From the NCBI GenBank assembly GCA_032717465.1, contig CM064732.1, positions 24,883,297-24,947,296 on the forward strand: a stretch of 64,000 nucleotides of DNA, in the 5' to 3' direction. The translations under genes were made by a program, and so were the position numbers. This document shows, piece by piece, positions 20,985 to 32,837 of the stretch (positions are counted from its first letter, which is position 1; every line of letters starts with the position of its first letter). The notes beneath the pieces are model-generated. The model made no database searches and was not told the origin of the DNA. It was given only the letters and a program-made list of their open reading frames with translations. The stretch is from Coenobita brevimanus. Lineage: Eukaryota; Arthropoda; Malacostraca; Decapoda; Coenobitidae.

Positions 20985-21960
20985 TTGTGTTCTTACCTAA
21001 TTGTATCTTTACAGGAATGAGCCAAGCTCCTACTGTCCCGTGTCTTAAACCATTTTTATTGTACACATCCTTTAATCTATGAATAGTTTCGGCACACACT
21101 ATTTTATTCGGCAGTGCATTCCGCTGATCAATGGCCATATTTGGGAAACTAAATTTCCTTATGCCTTTATCGCCTCTCTTTTTATGCAATTTTTTGCAGT
21201 GTCCTCTTGCTGATGCTTCCCCATAGGTTTTATATTCATTTATGTCTCTTTTCTGCTTCCTTGATATGCATTTATACAGCATAATCATGTCTCCTCTTTT
21301 CCTTCTCTTCTGTAGTGTAGATTCAGTTTTTCTAGTCTTTCTTCATAGCTTAGATCCCTTAAGCTTGGTACCCATCTTGTAGTGGACCTTTGAACTTTTT
21401 CAATCTTATCTATGTGCTTTTCGAGATAAGGATTCCAGGCTATTGATGTATACTCCAGGATTGGTCTGATGAATGATGTTGTTATCTTTCTTAAAATGTC
21501 TTCATTTATGAATGTGAACGCTATTCTCATATTTGCAAGCAGTGTATACATGTTCCGTACCTTCTCACTGATGTGGTTAGCCGGAGATAGTGTGTTATTG
21601 ATAATCAAACCTAGGTCCTTCTCTCTTTTTTTATATGTGTAGGGTTTTACTTCCTAACGTATAATCCCAATCAGGTCTTTCTCCACTTTCACCAAACTTG
21701 ATTACATGCCACTTGTCCACATTGAATTCCATTTGCCATGTATTGCTCCATTCAGAAGTTTAATTCTTCTTGTAGCTCTTTACAAGAGTCTGTGTTAGTA
21801 ATTCTCCTTTGCATTTTTGCATCATCAGCAAACATATTTAGATAGCTTTCATTTCCAATATTGCTATCTGTGTCATTTATATACACTAAAAACATAATTG
21901 GTGCCGGCACTGAGACCTGTGGAACTCCGCTAGTCACTTCCCTCCATGATGTGTAATTTC
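20985..21960 (-). mobile_element. CR1-1: CR1/L2-like retrotransposon RT, 3' part, degenerate
   Basis: Minus-strand frames give MTSGVPQVSVPAPIMFLVYIND (RT motif B, usual PQGSVLGP), then LNMFADDAKMQRRI (catalytic FADD, ~21820-21850), FIRPILEYTSIAWNPYLEKH, IDKIEKVQRSTTRWVPSL and LSYEERLEKLNL. The last block is characteristic of the C-terminus of CR1/L2-type RTs. A third frame continues with RGHCKKLHKKRGDKGIRKF and AIDQRNALPNKIVCAETI. The frame breaks at least twice (near 21740 and 21287). The 3' end is near 20985 beside a (TG)n run; the 5' half is absent. Confidence 0.85.
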
Positions 21961-21989
21961 CCTTTTTCTGAGGAAATATAGTGTAACAC

Positions 21990-22420
21990 TTTTACCCACA
22001 CTGGTTTGGTTTGACCTACATATTTTTACCCAGCATTTATGTGCGTGACCACGTAGCGTCTGTGTACATTTGGGTAATCATGCCAAACTTCATAAAATTT
22101 CATGGAAGGCTTTTATGTGCTCTTGTTTTTATAACGCTTATTGATGTAATGCTATTTATTATCCATATCATTGCCTTGCTACACATTTTCGATGCCGCTA
22201 ACACTTCACTGTCTCAGCGGAGAGAAAATGTACCATATGACTTCACTATTTCCACATAAATAATCACTAATTCATAAAAAAATAATAGTTAAGAATAGTA
22301 TAAAAAATACTGCAACAATTTTAAACAGTCTGGTTTGATTTTACCCATATATTCTTACCTAGCATTTACCTGAGTGAACAAGTAGGCTATCAGTAATGTC
22401 TGTGAACACATGGCCAGTTG
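21990..22420. repeat. Diverged direct repeat, two copies ~320 bp apart
   Basis: CTGGTTTGGTTTGACC...ACCCAGCATTTATGTG...GTCTGTGTACAT (~22001-22070) is echoed by CTGGTTTGATTTTACCC...ACCTAGCATTTACCTG...GTCTGTGAACACAT (~22330-22410). Plausibly an old local duplication. Confidence 0.5.
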
Positions 22421-23233
22421 TCTCAAACATCATGGAAATACCTGATAAAACCACAGATGAAGTAAATTTTTTTCTTACCTGGTGCGGTGCTTGGTGTGGT
22501 GCTGGAAGTGACAATGTTAGTGGTCGCCCTGGCAGTGTCGCCTCGCCCTGCATCGCCTCTCGCCCTCTACCTCAACATCATTGTTGTCCCAGCACGTTTC
22601 TGCAAAATCATCATTGGCCTCACCCTGAGCACTTGTCCGCGAGTCATCTGGATCATATTTGCTCTCTTTGTCGGTGTCATCCTCAAAAAGCAAAATTTGC
22701 CACTGTGACGGGGTCAGATGCTTGGAGTGGCGTTTTTAGGGTCGTGACTGTGAGGTAAAGGTAGTGCTGGATGCACCACACTTCACCTTATGTTTTTTTG
22801 GCCTTTCCTTCTTTTGATGCTGTTCTCCCTCAGAATCACTTGTTTCAGAGAACTCAAATGCCTTTTGGTTGTCCAGCCGCAAATCCCGTCTGTCAGGGGG
22901 GTTGGGGGTTGGGGGGGTTTCAGGGGGTTGGGGGGGTTTCAGGGGCTTGGGAGGTATGTCTTGACTCCACGACGGCCATATGTGTACTGAGACTGCAGCA
23001 GCCAATGCTTTACCCAGGTAGTGCCCTTCCCTCCCACTCAGAGTGCATATGCATGCACTGTATTTAAAAAAACGCATGACATTTTGTGGAAATTTCATGC
23101 CACTCTTCCAGAATGCACCACGCAGTCTACCGATTGTCATTGCAGGAATGCTGGATGCAGCCAAGGAACTAAATATCCACACATAAACTTGTCCACACAT
23201 ATTGTACCTACACTCCGGTGCACTTACACCCAT
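22359..23233 (-). other. Unassigned acidic/proline-rich frames; possible old transposase N-terminus
   Basis: I do not recognise a family. On the minus strand a 165-codon frame (23233-22736) has a hydrophobic/aromatic first half, a Pro-rich segment (PPKPLKPPQPPETPPTPNPP), then SETSDSEGEQHQKK and RPKKHKVK. A shifted frame continues with LTPSQWQILLFEDDTDKESK and other acidic sequence before a stop near 22510. CACCAGGTAAGAA (~22475-22487, minus sense) matches a 5' splice-donor consensus. Acidic/basic N-terminal regions of this kind occur in piggyBac and other transposases, but no catalytic block follows. Could equally be chance open sequence. Confidence 0.25.
22896..22954 (+). repeat. G-tract array, G-quadruplex-forming type
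   Basis: At least six runs of four to seven G separated by short TT or TTTCA loops, e.g. GGGGGGTTGGGGGTTGGG at the start, satisfying the G3+N1-7 rule several times over. It is antisense to the Pro-rich frame above. Confidence 0.88.
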
Positions 23234-23239
23234 CTACAT

Positions 23240-24050
23240 ACATGCTCAGTGAGAACCTGTAACAATATGAGTAACTGTTAAATCAAATGTTTGAGTATAA
23301 GGTAACTTTAAAAACGATATTTATGCGATAAGCAGAACTTCAATAGAGTCTTCAGACTAGAAACTATACAGTAGGTTTAACATACTGCGTAAATGAATGG
23401 CCTCAGACCTTTTTTTCCTCATAGACGTTTGGGGTTCCTTGGAACTCTGTGTTGGAATTTTCAGACACTTGGTATTTTGTAAATCATATCTTTCATTGTG
23501 TGTTACTTCTCAAGCAGCTTCTCATTTATGTGGTTTTACAGTTATTCATACACGAATATAGCACTGCAATAGGTATTTAACATGTATTTTTCAATGTCCT
23601 CTCATTCCAAAATTTCATAACTTTGATCACATTCCGATCTGTAGCAATTTTTCTAACATTTCTCCGTTCCACTCCTATATAGGACAAGTCTGTCTGTCTT
23701 ATCTGATGCGCTGTCTTATTCAGTTTTTCATTTTCTCAACTGTTTATATATATGAACGAACAGCTGTAAGGAGTTTGCCTTCTTTAATCCTCTCTTTGTC
23801 TCATTTCAAAAGTGTATATATCAATTATATCTGGTTTTCTATATATAAAAATTTCTGTTTCTTTTCAAGTCTTTCTGTTTGTTCCCAAATGCAACTAAAT
23901 TTCAGCTCCTCCTCTTTCATTTTTGTTTGTAAGTAATAATTTCACTTTTCCTCGTATTCCAGCTCAAAATTTGTCTGTCTCTGGTTTCTGTTCGTCTGTC
24001 CAACCAACCTTTCTAGCATTTATCAGCTGTTTCTGCCTACCTCCCCCATC
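23240..24050. other. No recognisable feature
   Basis: AT-rich sequence with short Phe/Ser-rich frames only. Confidence 0.45.
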
Positions 24051-24109
24051 TCCTAACCTTGGTAGTGTCTAACTTTCTGTTTACAATCGAGGCCGTCATT
24101 AAAAATTTC

Positions 24110-24164
24110 CACTGTCACGCACACACGCACACACACTGACGCACTCACATGCACACCTACACTG

Positions 24165-24211
<47 letters not shown>

Positions 24212-24385
24212 TATAACTGACACACAACTGACACACACTAACTTACTAACAGAATTGCATCTTTACATAGATCAATCCATGCATCCCTACAAACATTTAA
24301 TTACACATAGGTAAATAATAAAAATGCACATATTGATGCACGTGCTTATCCCCTTCTCTCTCTCACACACACACACAGACAGACA

Positions 24386-24480
<95 letters not shown>
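24110..24480. repeat. (CA)n-rich microsatellite block
   Basis: Interrupted (CA)n at ~24110-24210 and a longer run at ~24364-24480 with CAGA and CACG interruptions. All frames through it are artefacts. Confidence 0.95.
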
Positions 24481-24481
<1 letters not shown>

Positions 24482-24489
24482 GTCATAGG

Positions 24490-25430
24490 AGTTTCATAGG
24501 AGTAAATAATTACAAAATGGGTGGTGGTAAATCTAATTTATTTGTTATTTATAGTGTTAATTTTTTGCTTTCTTTCGGGGGGGGGGGTGATCTTTCTTTA
24601 AAACCCAATTTCCCGTTAGTACTAAGGGAGGGAAGTATCCTGAAATAACAAAAAGGGAAGCTTCGAAACGGAAGAACTATCAACAACTTGCTCAGTGATA
24701 CTCACCATTTAAGTTTTCTGATTTTTCGGTTTCAGCTTAGAGGCAGTACTACTGTATACTGTACAGTCCCTGTCTAAATAATTCCTGTTAACCTCTGTGT
24801 TCTGCATTAATGAAAAAGCTACACCCCAACTAATTCGATTAGTATTGATTAATTCACTAGCAAGATCTCACTAGGTTTCAGTTTGGAGCAAAAGAAATTA
24901 TTAACCACAGCTGTACTCCTTGAATACTGTTCATTAGAGATCATTGTTTTGATACAGTTTCGTGAGCAAACAGAACTGCTATCGACTGCAGCAGTACTCT
25001 TTATTGCTCAATAATTTCTATTTGTTTCTGTGTTTGCGATTTAATAAAATAACGAGAGTCCAGTTCCCTTGGCCATTGTTGTTAAATGAGTGGTGAGAAT
25101 TCACTGGGTTTCGAGACAGTGAATAGAGGATTATTGACTGCAACCACACAACCCTGGCCCAAGAAATGACTACAGAGTTCCCTGATCCCAAACACACACA
25201 CAGTGATGCAAGATTTTTACCTATTATATCAGTGTCCATTCGTTAAGTAGCAGAGATTTCAGTAAATTTCGGTAGTTCCGAGACCTTACAAAAGGAACTT
25301 CTGACCGAGGTTGCGCAAGCATGATCTCAAAAACTGATATACACTTCTTGAATTCCAACCTAACGAAAAAAAGAGAGGCCAGTCATTACATCAATATCCT
25401 TTAGGTCAAGTTACAGGATTCTAAGTTTTG
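24490..25430. other. No recognisable feature
   Basis: Mixed AT-rich sequence with a G9-type run at ~24580. No coding motif seen. Confidence 0.45.
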
Positions 25431-25525
25431 ATTTCGAGTCGGTGCTAAAAAAAAAATAATTATTAACCCTAATTGTAAAATTTCGAGTCGGTGCAAAAAG
25501 AATTAATTATTAACCCTAAATTATA
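25430..25525. repeat. ~48-bp direct duplication
   Basis: TTTCGAGTCGGTGC...AATTATTAACCCTAA occurs twice in tandem (from ~25432 and ~25480), with an A-run length difference. Confidence 0.85.
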
Positions 25526-25689
25526 TAAATGTGCGGCCACAGGTGGACTTATGCATGCAGGGAGCAAGCGGGAATGTATATGAATTTAGATCAAAGACAC
25601 GTGGGTAGTAAAGCTGAAGGGGAAATCGTATTAGAGCGTATTTATCTACGGGAAAAATATTAATTACAGGAGAATTTGCTGGGAGGCTG

Positions 25690-26316
25690 AAAAATGAAGC
25701 GCCAGGTGAGGTAGGGAGAAAGGACGAAAAGAAGGATAGGGGGAAAGAGAGAGAGAAGAGAGGAAAGTGTGAGGGAGAGGGGAGACGGTGATAGGGAGGG
25801 TGGAATGTGGAGGAAAGAGGGGAAAAAAGAGTAGGAATGGGCAGTAAGGAGAGAGAGAGAGATACTGAGGAATGAAGGGAAAGGGAGGGAGTGAGAGAGG
25901 GGAAGGGACCAAGGTGAACCAAGAGAGGGAGAGAGAGAGAGAGAAGGAAGACGGCAAAGAGGGAGAGATATGAAAGAAGGAAAGGAGTGAGGGAAAAAGG
26001 GAAGGTAAGTGGTGGAAATGGAAGAAAGGATAAAACGGGAAGCAAAATGTGCCAAAGAGAGACAGAAGACAGTAAACGTTCTGAGAGAGAGAGGAACATG
26101 GAGAACACAGGGAAAGATGGGAGGGGTGAAAGAGTAGGAGAGAAGAAGAGAGGGAAAGGGGGAAAGGAGTTGGAAGGAAAAGAGAAGGGAAGGGCACAGG
26201 AAGGCAGGGAGAGAGGGAGTAGGTAGTATGATGGGAAGCAGAGAGAGAGAGAGAAAGAAACAATATTTATGAAAGAGAAAGAGAGGAAATTGGAGAGCTT
26301 GTCACTAAACCATTTC

Positions 26317-26347
<31 letters not shown>

Positions 26348-26351
26348 TGCG

Positions 26352-26402
<51 letters not shown>

Positions 26403-26625
26403 TTGGTAAACAGATGGATAGATGTATAGACTGACTGATTTATTAAGAGCGAGCGAGCGAGCGAGCGAGCGAGAGAGAGAGAGAGAGAGAGGATGTAAAC
26501 GGGATAAGGGAGGGAAAAGAAGGAGGAAATGAAGAAAATGGGAAAGAAAAATGAGAGTTGGATAAGAGAGGGGAAGGAAAGAGGGAAGTAGGAAAAGAGG
26601 GAGAAGAAAGATAGTTAGAGATTAT
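25690..26625. other. Purine-rich tract with (GA)n, (CA)n and (GAGC)n
   Basis: About 0.9 kb dominated by GGGA, GAGA and AAAG. (GA)n at ~26316-26341, (CA)n at ~26354-26400, and a (GAGC)n to (GA)n run at ~26449-26490. Its antisense 293-codon frame is Ser/Leu/Pro/Phe low complexity, not a protein. Confidence 0.85.
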
Positions 26626-26630
26626 TTGTC

Positions 26631-28015
26631 TATCTATCTATCTATTCCCAGACGCCTCAATCCCGTTCGGGGTGGCCACAAACAAATCGCCTCCACGTCA
26701 CCCTGTCCCCCGCTATTTCACTACCCTGCTCCCAACTCACACTCCCCTCTCTCATATACCTCTCCACCCCATCCCTCCATCTCATCTTCGGCCTCCCCCT
26801 CCCTCTCCCCCCCTCCACCTCACTCACATACACTCACTTCGTCAGTCTTTCACCCTCCATCCTCTCCACATGGCCAAACCACCTCAGTGTATTCCTCATA
26901 ACACTTCCTATCACAACCACATCCACACCACAACGCTCCTTTATATCCTCATTTGTCAGCCTGTTTCTCCATGTGACTCCACAGGCTCCTCTTAAATAAC
27001 TCATTTCCACTGCTCTCACTCTTGACTTGTGTCCTTCCAACAACGTCCAAGCTTTACTTCCATACGTTAGAGTTGGTATCACAATACTGTCATGTAGTAA
27101 CTTTTTCAATTCCATGCTCACTTCCCTGTTTCTTATCACTGCTTTCAAGGAACTAGCAACCTTTATTCCCTGGTGTACCTTTTCAAGCACTTCACCCTCC
27201 AAACCTCCATCCTTACTCATCACACTACCCAAGTACTTAAACGTACTCACATTTTCCAATTCCTCACAATCCAACCTCGCTGTACATTCACTGACTTCAC
27301 CTTTCTCAAAGACCATCACTTTACTCTTCCCTACATTCACCTTTAGATTCTGTTTCATACACACTCTCCCAGACTCATCCACCAAGCCTTGCAGCCCCCC
27401 TGCGTCTTCACTCAACAACACTGTACCATCTGCAAACAACAGTACAGGGAGTTTTCAAACACTACCCTCTCTCACCAGGGCCACTCCAACATCCACTACC
27501 CTACCTTGTACCTCTTTTATTACCCCATCCATGTACAGATTGAACAACCATGGAGACATGACACATCCCTGTTTCAACCCAACTTTCAAAGAGAAAAATT
27601 CACTCAGTTCACCATCCACACGCACTGTAGCCTTCGCACCATCATACATACTCTTCACATCATTCAACAACTTACCATCTACTCCATATATTCTTAATAC
27701 TTTCCACAATCCTTGTCTATCCACCCTGTCATATTCTTTCTCCAAATCCATGAAAACCACATACAACTTCTTTCCCTTCTCTAGAAACTTTTCCACTAAA
27801 GATCTAAGAATGAATATCTGATCTACACAACCTCTTCCCTTCTTAAAGCCTCCGTGTTCTTCTCCAACAAATTCCTCTGTTATTTCCCTAACTCTGTCAA
27901 TAAGTATCCTACCATACACTTTTCCTATTATACTAAGAAGACAAATACCCCTATGATTACCACACACTTCTTTGTCCCCTTTTCCTTTGTACAAGGGAAT
28001 AATTATACCTGACTT
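26631..28015 (-). mobile_element. RTE-A copy A3, 5'-truncated
   Basis: The 3' end is at 26631-26647, a (TATC)n run then CCCAGACGCC, one base different from the family motif. The minus-strand reading includes GIIIPLYKGKGDKEVCGNHR, the motif-A block FMDLEKEYDRVDRQG, GLKQGCVMSPWLFNLYMDG, a catalytic segment whose A-D-D reads FADGTVLLSED (second Asp replaced by Gly), FKYLGSVMSKDGG, LRWFGHVERM. Frames 28045-27455 and 27439-26834 are interrupted near 27450. Truncated at ~28015 inside the pre-RT region, then purine-rich DNA. Inactive. Confidence 0.88.
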
Positions 28016-28019
28016 ATGC

Positions 28020-29680
28020 AGGAAGGAAAAAGGAAGTAAGATCACTGAAAAATGGAGAAAGGGAAACAGAAAGACAAGCTACGGATGAGAGGGAAACAGG
28101 GTACTGGAGAAATGGGAGGGAAAGAGAAAGGGCAGAAATAGATAGAAAACTGAAGGAAAAAGAAAGAATAGTGAAGCTCAGAGAGAAGGGAGGGGGAGAG
28201 GGCAAGAAGGTTAAAATGATGCTTGATTAGAGAGCAGCGTGATAAAAGTAAACGAAAAGAAAGAAAAACGAAAGGAAAGATTGGAAAAAGCGAGGCAGGG
28301 TAAATAAAAAGGGAGATGAATAGAAAGTAGCAGCAAGAGGAAAAAAAGGAGTTGAATAGAAAGAAGAAAGAGGGGTTAAAAGGGACATAAAACGAGGACT
28401 TGAGGTCAGTAAGTGGAGAGAAGAGGCATCACTTCATCACTAATTAATTTTCACTTTCATTTTATCTCTTTAATTCGTCATTTCTCTTCCCTCCCCTCCC
28501 TTTTACTCGCTTGCATCATCCCTTCCCTATCCTTCCTACTCATAACCCCCCCTCCGTTCTTACTCACTCCCTTCCCTCCAGCTTCTCCTCCCTATCCATC
28601 AACACTCCTCTTCCTCCTCCCTTCTATCGTTCCTCTCACTCCCTCGCATCACATTATTTCTCTTAATTTCTTTCCCCTCTCTCTCATCACCCCTTCTCAT
28701 CATCATCATCCTCTCTTTCATGTGTCTCTGATATTTATTTACCGATATTTATTTTTTCGAGCTTTCAAGTGTGCCAAATTTTCTTTCACATATTTCTAGT
28801 GATTTTTCAGGTGAGCCCAGATGGTGGGTGGGGGACGGGAGAGAGGAGTGGGAGGAGGAAGGAGGGGATGAGTATGAAAGGAGGGAGATGACGGGGTGGA
28901 GCAAGATGAGCATGGAAAGGATTAGGTGGAGATGTGTACAGAGGGAAGATAGGGTTGAGGAGGAACATAATGGAGTGGGACACTGAGAAAGGAAAGAAAT
29001 GATGTGGAGTGAATGAGAGGATAGGAGTTAGAGTGATGGGACGGAGGAGCGGTTGAGGGTAAAGGTATATTAGGAGGCGATGGATGGAGATTTAAGACTG
29101 TCGGGCGAGGGAGAAGAGAGGTGAGAAAGTAAGGAGAAAGGAAGGAAGGGAGAAGTTGTGAATGGATGAGAGGAAGGTGGTGCGCGAAGAGAGAATTGGT
29201 TAAAGGGGGGCGGAGGAGAAATAGGAGATGGTGAAAGAGAAGGAATTAAAACTGAGGTCCTGTTGAGAGGGATGAGTAATTAATTGGTGGGGGGGGGGGA
29301 CAAAAAGGCAGAGGAGGGATATGATTCAGATGGGAGGAGAAGGAAGGGAAGGAAAGAAAGCGGAGAAGACAGAGGGAGGAAGAAAAAGATCAGAGAAGGA
29401 GGAGGAGAAAATAAAGTGGGAGATGGGAGGTGGAAGGGGAAGCTGGAAGAAGGATCAGAGGATAATGGTATAGGAAGAGTTAGTGAAGGGGGAAGAGGAA
29501 GAGCAGGAGGAAGGAGGAACATGGTGATGAGATCTGGAGAGGGAGGACGAGGAAGAGAAAAGAGGAAGATAGGAGCAGGTGAGGAAAGAGGAAGAGGAAG
29601 CAATAAAAGGAGAAGGAAGAACAGGGAAAGGAAGCGTATAATGTTTGGAGAGAAACCAGAAGAAGGGATCAGAGGAGAAG
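28020..29680. other. Alternating purine-rich and pyrimidine-rich tracts
   Basis: A/G-rich at ~28020-28410, C/T-rich at ~28460-28720 and A/G-rich again at ~28810-29680, including a G9 run at 29288. No coding motif; long frames are Glu/Gly/Arg or Ser/Pro/Leu low complexity. Confidence 0.75.
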
Positions 29681-29721
29681 GATGATGATGATGATGATCA
29701 TTAATATAATAATAATAATGA

Positions 29722-29820
<99 letters not shown>

Positions 29821-29821
29821 A
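29681..29821. repeat. Trinucleotide (GAT)n / (AAT)n / (TTA)n compound microsatellite
   Basis: GATGATGAT, then AATAAT, then a switch to ATTATT near 29750, giving an inverted AAT/ATT arrangement. It directly abuts the RTE-A4 5' end. Confidence 0.92.
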
Positions 29822-30617
29822 ATGAATGGATGAGGAATAGGGGCGTGGAAGAAGTTGAGAGACGGAAGAGAGAGTTATATGTAGAAAGAAGGAGAGAGGT
29901 GAAAAGATTAGTAAGAGAGAGTAAGAAGAGAGTGGATGAGGAATTTGGAAGGAATTTGAGTGTAAAGTGGAGGGACTGTAAGAAAATGTTCTGGAAAGAG
30001 GTGGAAAGAGTAAGACAGGGTGGAAGTGAAGTTAGCAGGGGAGTGAAAGATAAAAATGATAGATTACTAGTGGAGAAGGGAGATAAAGTGAGCAGATGGA
30101 GAGAACACTTTAAGGAATTGTTGAACATAGAGGATGGAAGTAATGCGAGTATAAGTGGCTGGGGAATGGCTAGGAGAAGGAGGGAGGTGAGAAGACAGGA
30201 AGAAATCAGTAGGATAGAAGTTGTGGAAGCAATGAAGAAAGTTAAATCGGGGAAAGCCCCAGGAATTGATGGAGTGTGTGGTGAAATGCTGAAGCATGGG
30301 GGAGAGATAGTAGTAGAATGGATGTGGAAGATGTGCAGATTGGCCTGGGAGGAAGGTAGAGTCCCTGAGGATTTGAAGTCAGGTATAATTATTCCCTTGT
30401 ACAAAGGAAAAGGGGAAAAAGAAGTGTGTGGTAATCATAGGGGCATTTGTCTTCTTAGTATAATAGGAAAAGTGTATGGTAGGATACTTATTGACAGAGT
30501 TAGAGAAAGAACAGAGAAATTAGTTGGAGAAGAACAGGGAGGCTTTAGGAAGGGAAGAGGTTGTGTAGATCAGATATTCATTCTCAGATCTTTAGTGGTA
30601 AAGTTTCTAGAGAAGGG
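29822..30617 (+). mobile_element. RTE-A copy A4, 5' segment (before the solo LTR)
   Basis: The plus-strand frame from 29830 encodes a Lys/Arg/Glu-rich linker between endonuclease and RT (RRREVKRLVRESKKRVDEEF), then KMFWKEVERVRQGG, KVKSGKAPGIDGVCGEMLKH, SGIIIPLYKGKGEKE, GICLLSIIGKVYGRILIDRV, EEQGGFRKGRGCVDQIFILR. This is the RT palm/fingers start. The endonuclease domain is missing by 5' truncation at a microsatellite. The frame is open until it runs into the LTR at 30618; the RT resumes at 31657. Confidence 0.9.
30613..30617. repeat. Target site duplication AAGGG, left
   Basis: AAGGG immediately before the LTR is repeated at 31657-31661 immediately after it. The uninterrupted RTE-A2 copy has a single AAGGGAAAG there. 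Confidence 0.93.
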
Positions 30618-31656
30618 TGTCACGAATCAATTCGCGACATTTCCCTTTTGTGAGAAGCCACGAACTATTAGTGGAAAACTCACTGTTTTTCGTTCAGTTA
30701 ACCGCTCATTCGGGCGGAAGCTTTGTCAAATCAGTTTTTCATTGTCATACGTGATCATCTCTGTGTGAGACATTAGCGCTTCCAATGAGCGATTGTTTTG
30801 GGTGCGTTTCGCTCACTCGACCGTTAGAAAATACGGCTTAGTGCTCCGCCTTTCTTTCCCACGATTTGAAGTCAGTCTTGTGTTTGCTGTGACGGAGAAA
30901 GGTTCTGTGCTCAGAAGTGGAGAGGTCAGCTAGCACCCCAAGCTCCACTAGTACAGTTAATCCCAGTACTCCCACCCCCCCACCCCTCGGGTGATACATA
31001 GTATTCATCGACTGGTATTTCCTTTGTGTATTTCCTAGTTTTAAGAGTTTAGTTAAGGTGTTTTTCCTAGGCGTAAGTATTTAGCTTCTGTGTGAGTGAG
31101 CGAGTGCGTCTCATTGATTTGATTTGAAATGTAATGTTAAATTTATTTTTTTGATTAATAAATTTAACAGTTCTATTTCTTGAGCTTAATGTAGAGTAAA
31201 ATCTTGTTTCATTTCTCCATAATTAAGCTTATTTTCCATATAGCTCCTAGCTTGCATAAACTTTTGCTTTCATAACTGGTACTTAGACCAGTCTTGTGGT
31301 ATTAACTTAAAATCCGTTGTGCCAGATAGGAGTTAATGCATCAGCAAGAACCTGATGTTATTATTATTAGTATTAGTTATTTATTGTCAGGGGTGATGTA
31401 ACTTTCTCCAGAGGCTAACAGTACAGTAATTCAGCAATTGTGAGTAATTAGTCTCTGCTGTGTACTGTTGAGAAAGTTTGTAAATTCTCGTTCTGAGAGA
31501 ATCGTGCGAAGCAGGCCAGCGTAAAGTAATCGTTGTTTGATTTAGTAAGACAATCATTGTCCCTGCTCGTCAGTATTATTGAATATTATTATCAATTTAA
31601 ATAATATTTAACCATTTATTCCAAAATTACCGTGATAGTATAAAAACCCCGTGACA
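30618..31656. mobile_element. Solo LTR (1,039 bp) inside RTE-A4
   Basis: Begins TGTCACG and ends CCGTGACA, a 6-bp terminal inverted repeat TGTCAC/GTGACA with the TG...CA ends of LTRs, flanked by a perfect 5-bp duplication. Removing it plus one AAGGG restores the RTE-A reading of copy A2. There is no gag/pol, primer site or second LTR, so it is a solo LTR left by recombination between two LTRs. A polyadenylation-like AATAAA (~31159) lies inside. The superfamily (Gypsy, BEL/Pao or Copia) cannot be assigned without internal sequence. Orientation unknown. Confidence 0.88.
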
Positions 31657-31661
31657 AAGGG
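31657..31661. repeat. Target site duplication AAGGG, right
   Basis: Partner of 30613-30617. Confidence 0.93.
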
Positions 31662-32805
31662 AAAGAAGTTGCATGCAGCTTTCATGGATTTAGAGAAAGC
31701 ATATGACAGGGTGGATAGACAAGGATTGTGGAAAGTGTTAAGAATATATGGAGTAGATGGGAAGTTGTTGAATGCTGTGAAGAGTATGTACGATGGTGCG
31801 AAGGCTGTAGTGCGTATGGATGGTGAACTATGTGAATTTTTCTCTTTGAAAGTTGGGTTGAAACAGGGATGTGTCATGTCTCCATGGTTGTTCAAGCTGT
31901 ACATGGATGGGGTAATAAAAGAGGTACAAGGTAGGGTAGTGGATGTTGGAGTGGCCCTGATGAGAGAGGATAGTGTTTGGAAACTCCCTGTACAGTTGTT
32001 TGCAGATGATACTGTGTTGTTGAGTGAAGACGAAGGGGAGCTGCAAGGCTTGGTGGATGAGTTTGGGAGAGTGTGTAAGAAACAGAATCTAAAGGTGAAT
32101 GTAGGGAAGAGTAAAGTGATGGTCTTTGAGAGAGGTGAAGTCAGTAAATGTACAGCGAGCTTGGATGGTGAGGAATTTCAAAATGTGAGTACGCTTAAGT
32201 ACTTGGGTAGTGTGATGAGTAAGGATGGAGGTTCGGAGGGTGAAGTGCTTGAAAGGGTACAGCAGGGAAGAAAGGTTGCTGGTTCTTTGAAAGCAGTGAT
32301 AAGAAACAGGGAAGGGAGCATGGAAGTGAAAAAGTTACTACATGACAGTATTGTGATACCAACTCTAACGTACGGAAGTGAAGCTTGGACGTTGTTGGAA
32401 GGACACAAGTCAAGAGTGAGAGCAGTGGAAATGAGTTATTTAAGAGGAGCCTGTGGAGTCACATGGAGAGACAGGCTGACGAATGAGGATATAAAGGAGC
32501 GTTGTGGTGTGGATGTGGATGTGATAGGAAGTGATATGAGGAACACACTGAGGTGGTTTGGCCATGTGGAGAGGATGGAGGGTGAAAGACTGACTAAGAG
32601 TGTGTATGTGAGTGAGGTGGAGGGGGAATGAGGGCGGGGGAGGCCGAGGATGAGATGGAGGGATGGGGTGGAGAGGTATATGAGAGAGGGGTGTGTGAGT
32701 TGGGAGCAGGGCAGTGAAATGGCGGGGGACAGGGCGACTTGGAGGCGATTTGTTTGTGGCCACCCCAAACGGGATTGAGACGTCTGGCAATAGATAGATA
32801 GATAG

Positions 32806-32837
<32 letters not shown>
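31657..32837 (+). mobile_element. RTE-A copy A4, 3' segment with (TAGA)n(TTA)n tail
   Basis: Resumes the RT at KGKKLHAAFMDLEKAYDRVD (motif A), then GLKQGCVMSPWLFKLYMDG, LFADDTVLLSEDE (intact FADD), LKYLGSVMSKDGG, YGSEAWTLLEG, LRWFGHVERM. A TGA at 32629-32631 interrupts the C-terminal Gly/Arg segment, beyond which GRGRPRMRWRDG...GHPKRD is still readable to the natural stop (32777-32779). The family 3' motif GTCTGGCAA is followed by (TAGA)n and (TTA)n to 32837. Together with 29822-30617 this is the longest RTE-A copy here. Confidence 0.9.

Noticed and set aside
25521..26402. 293-codon minus-strand open frame
   Set aside because: It begins in (CA)n and reads the antisense of a purine tract, giving Ser/Leu/Pro/Phe low complexity with no motif.
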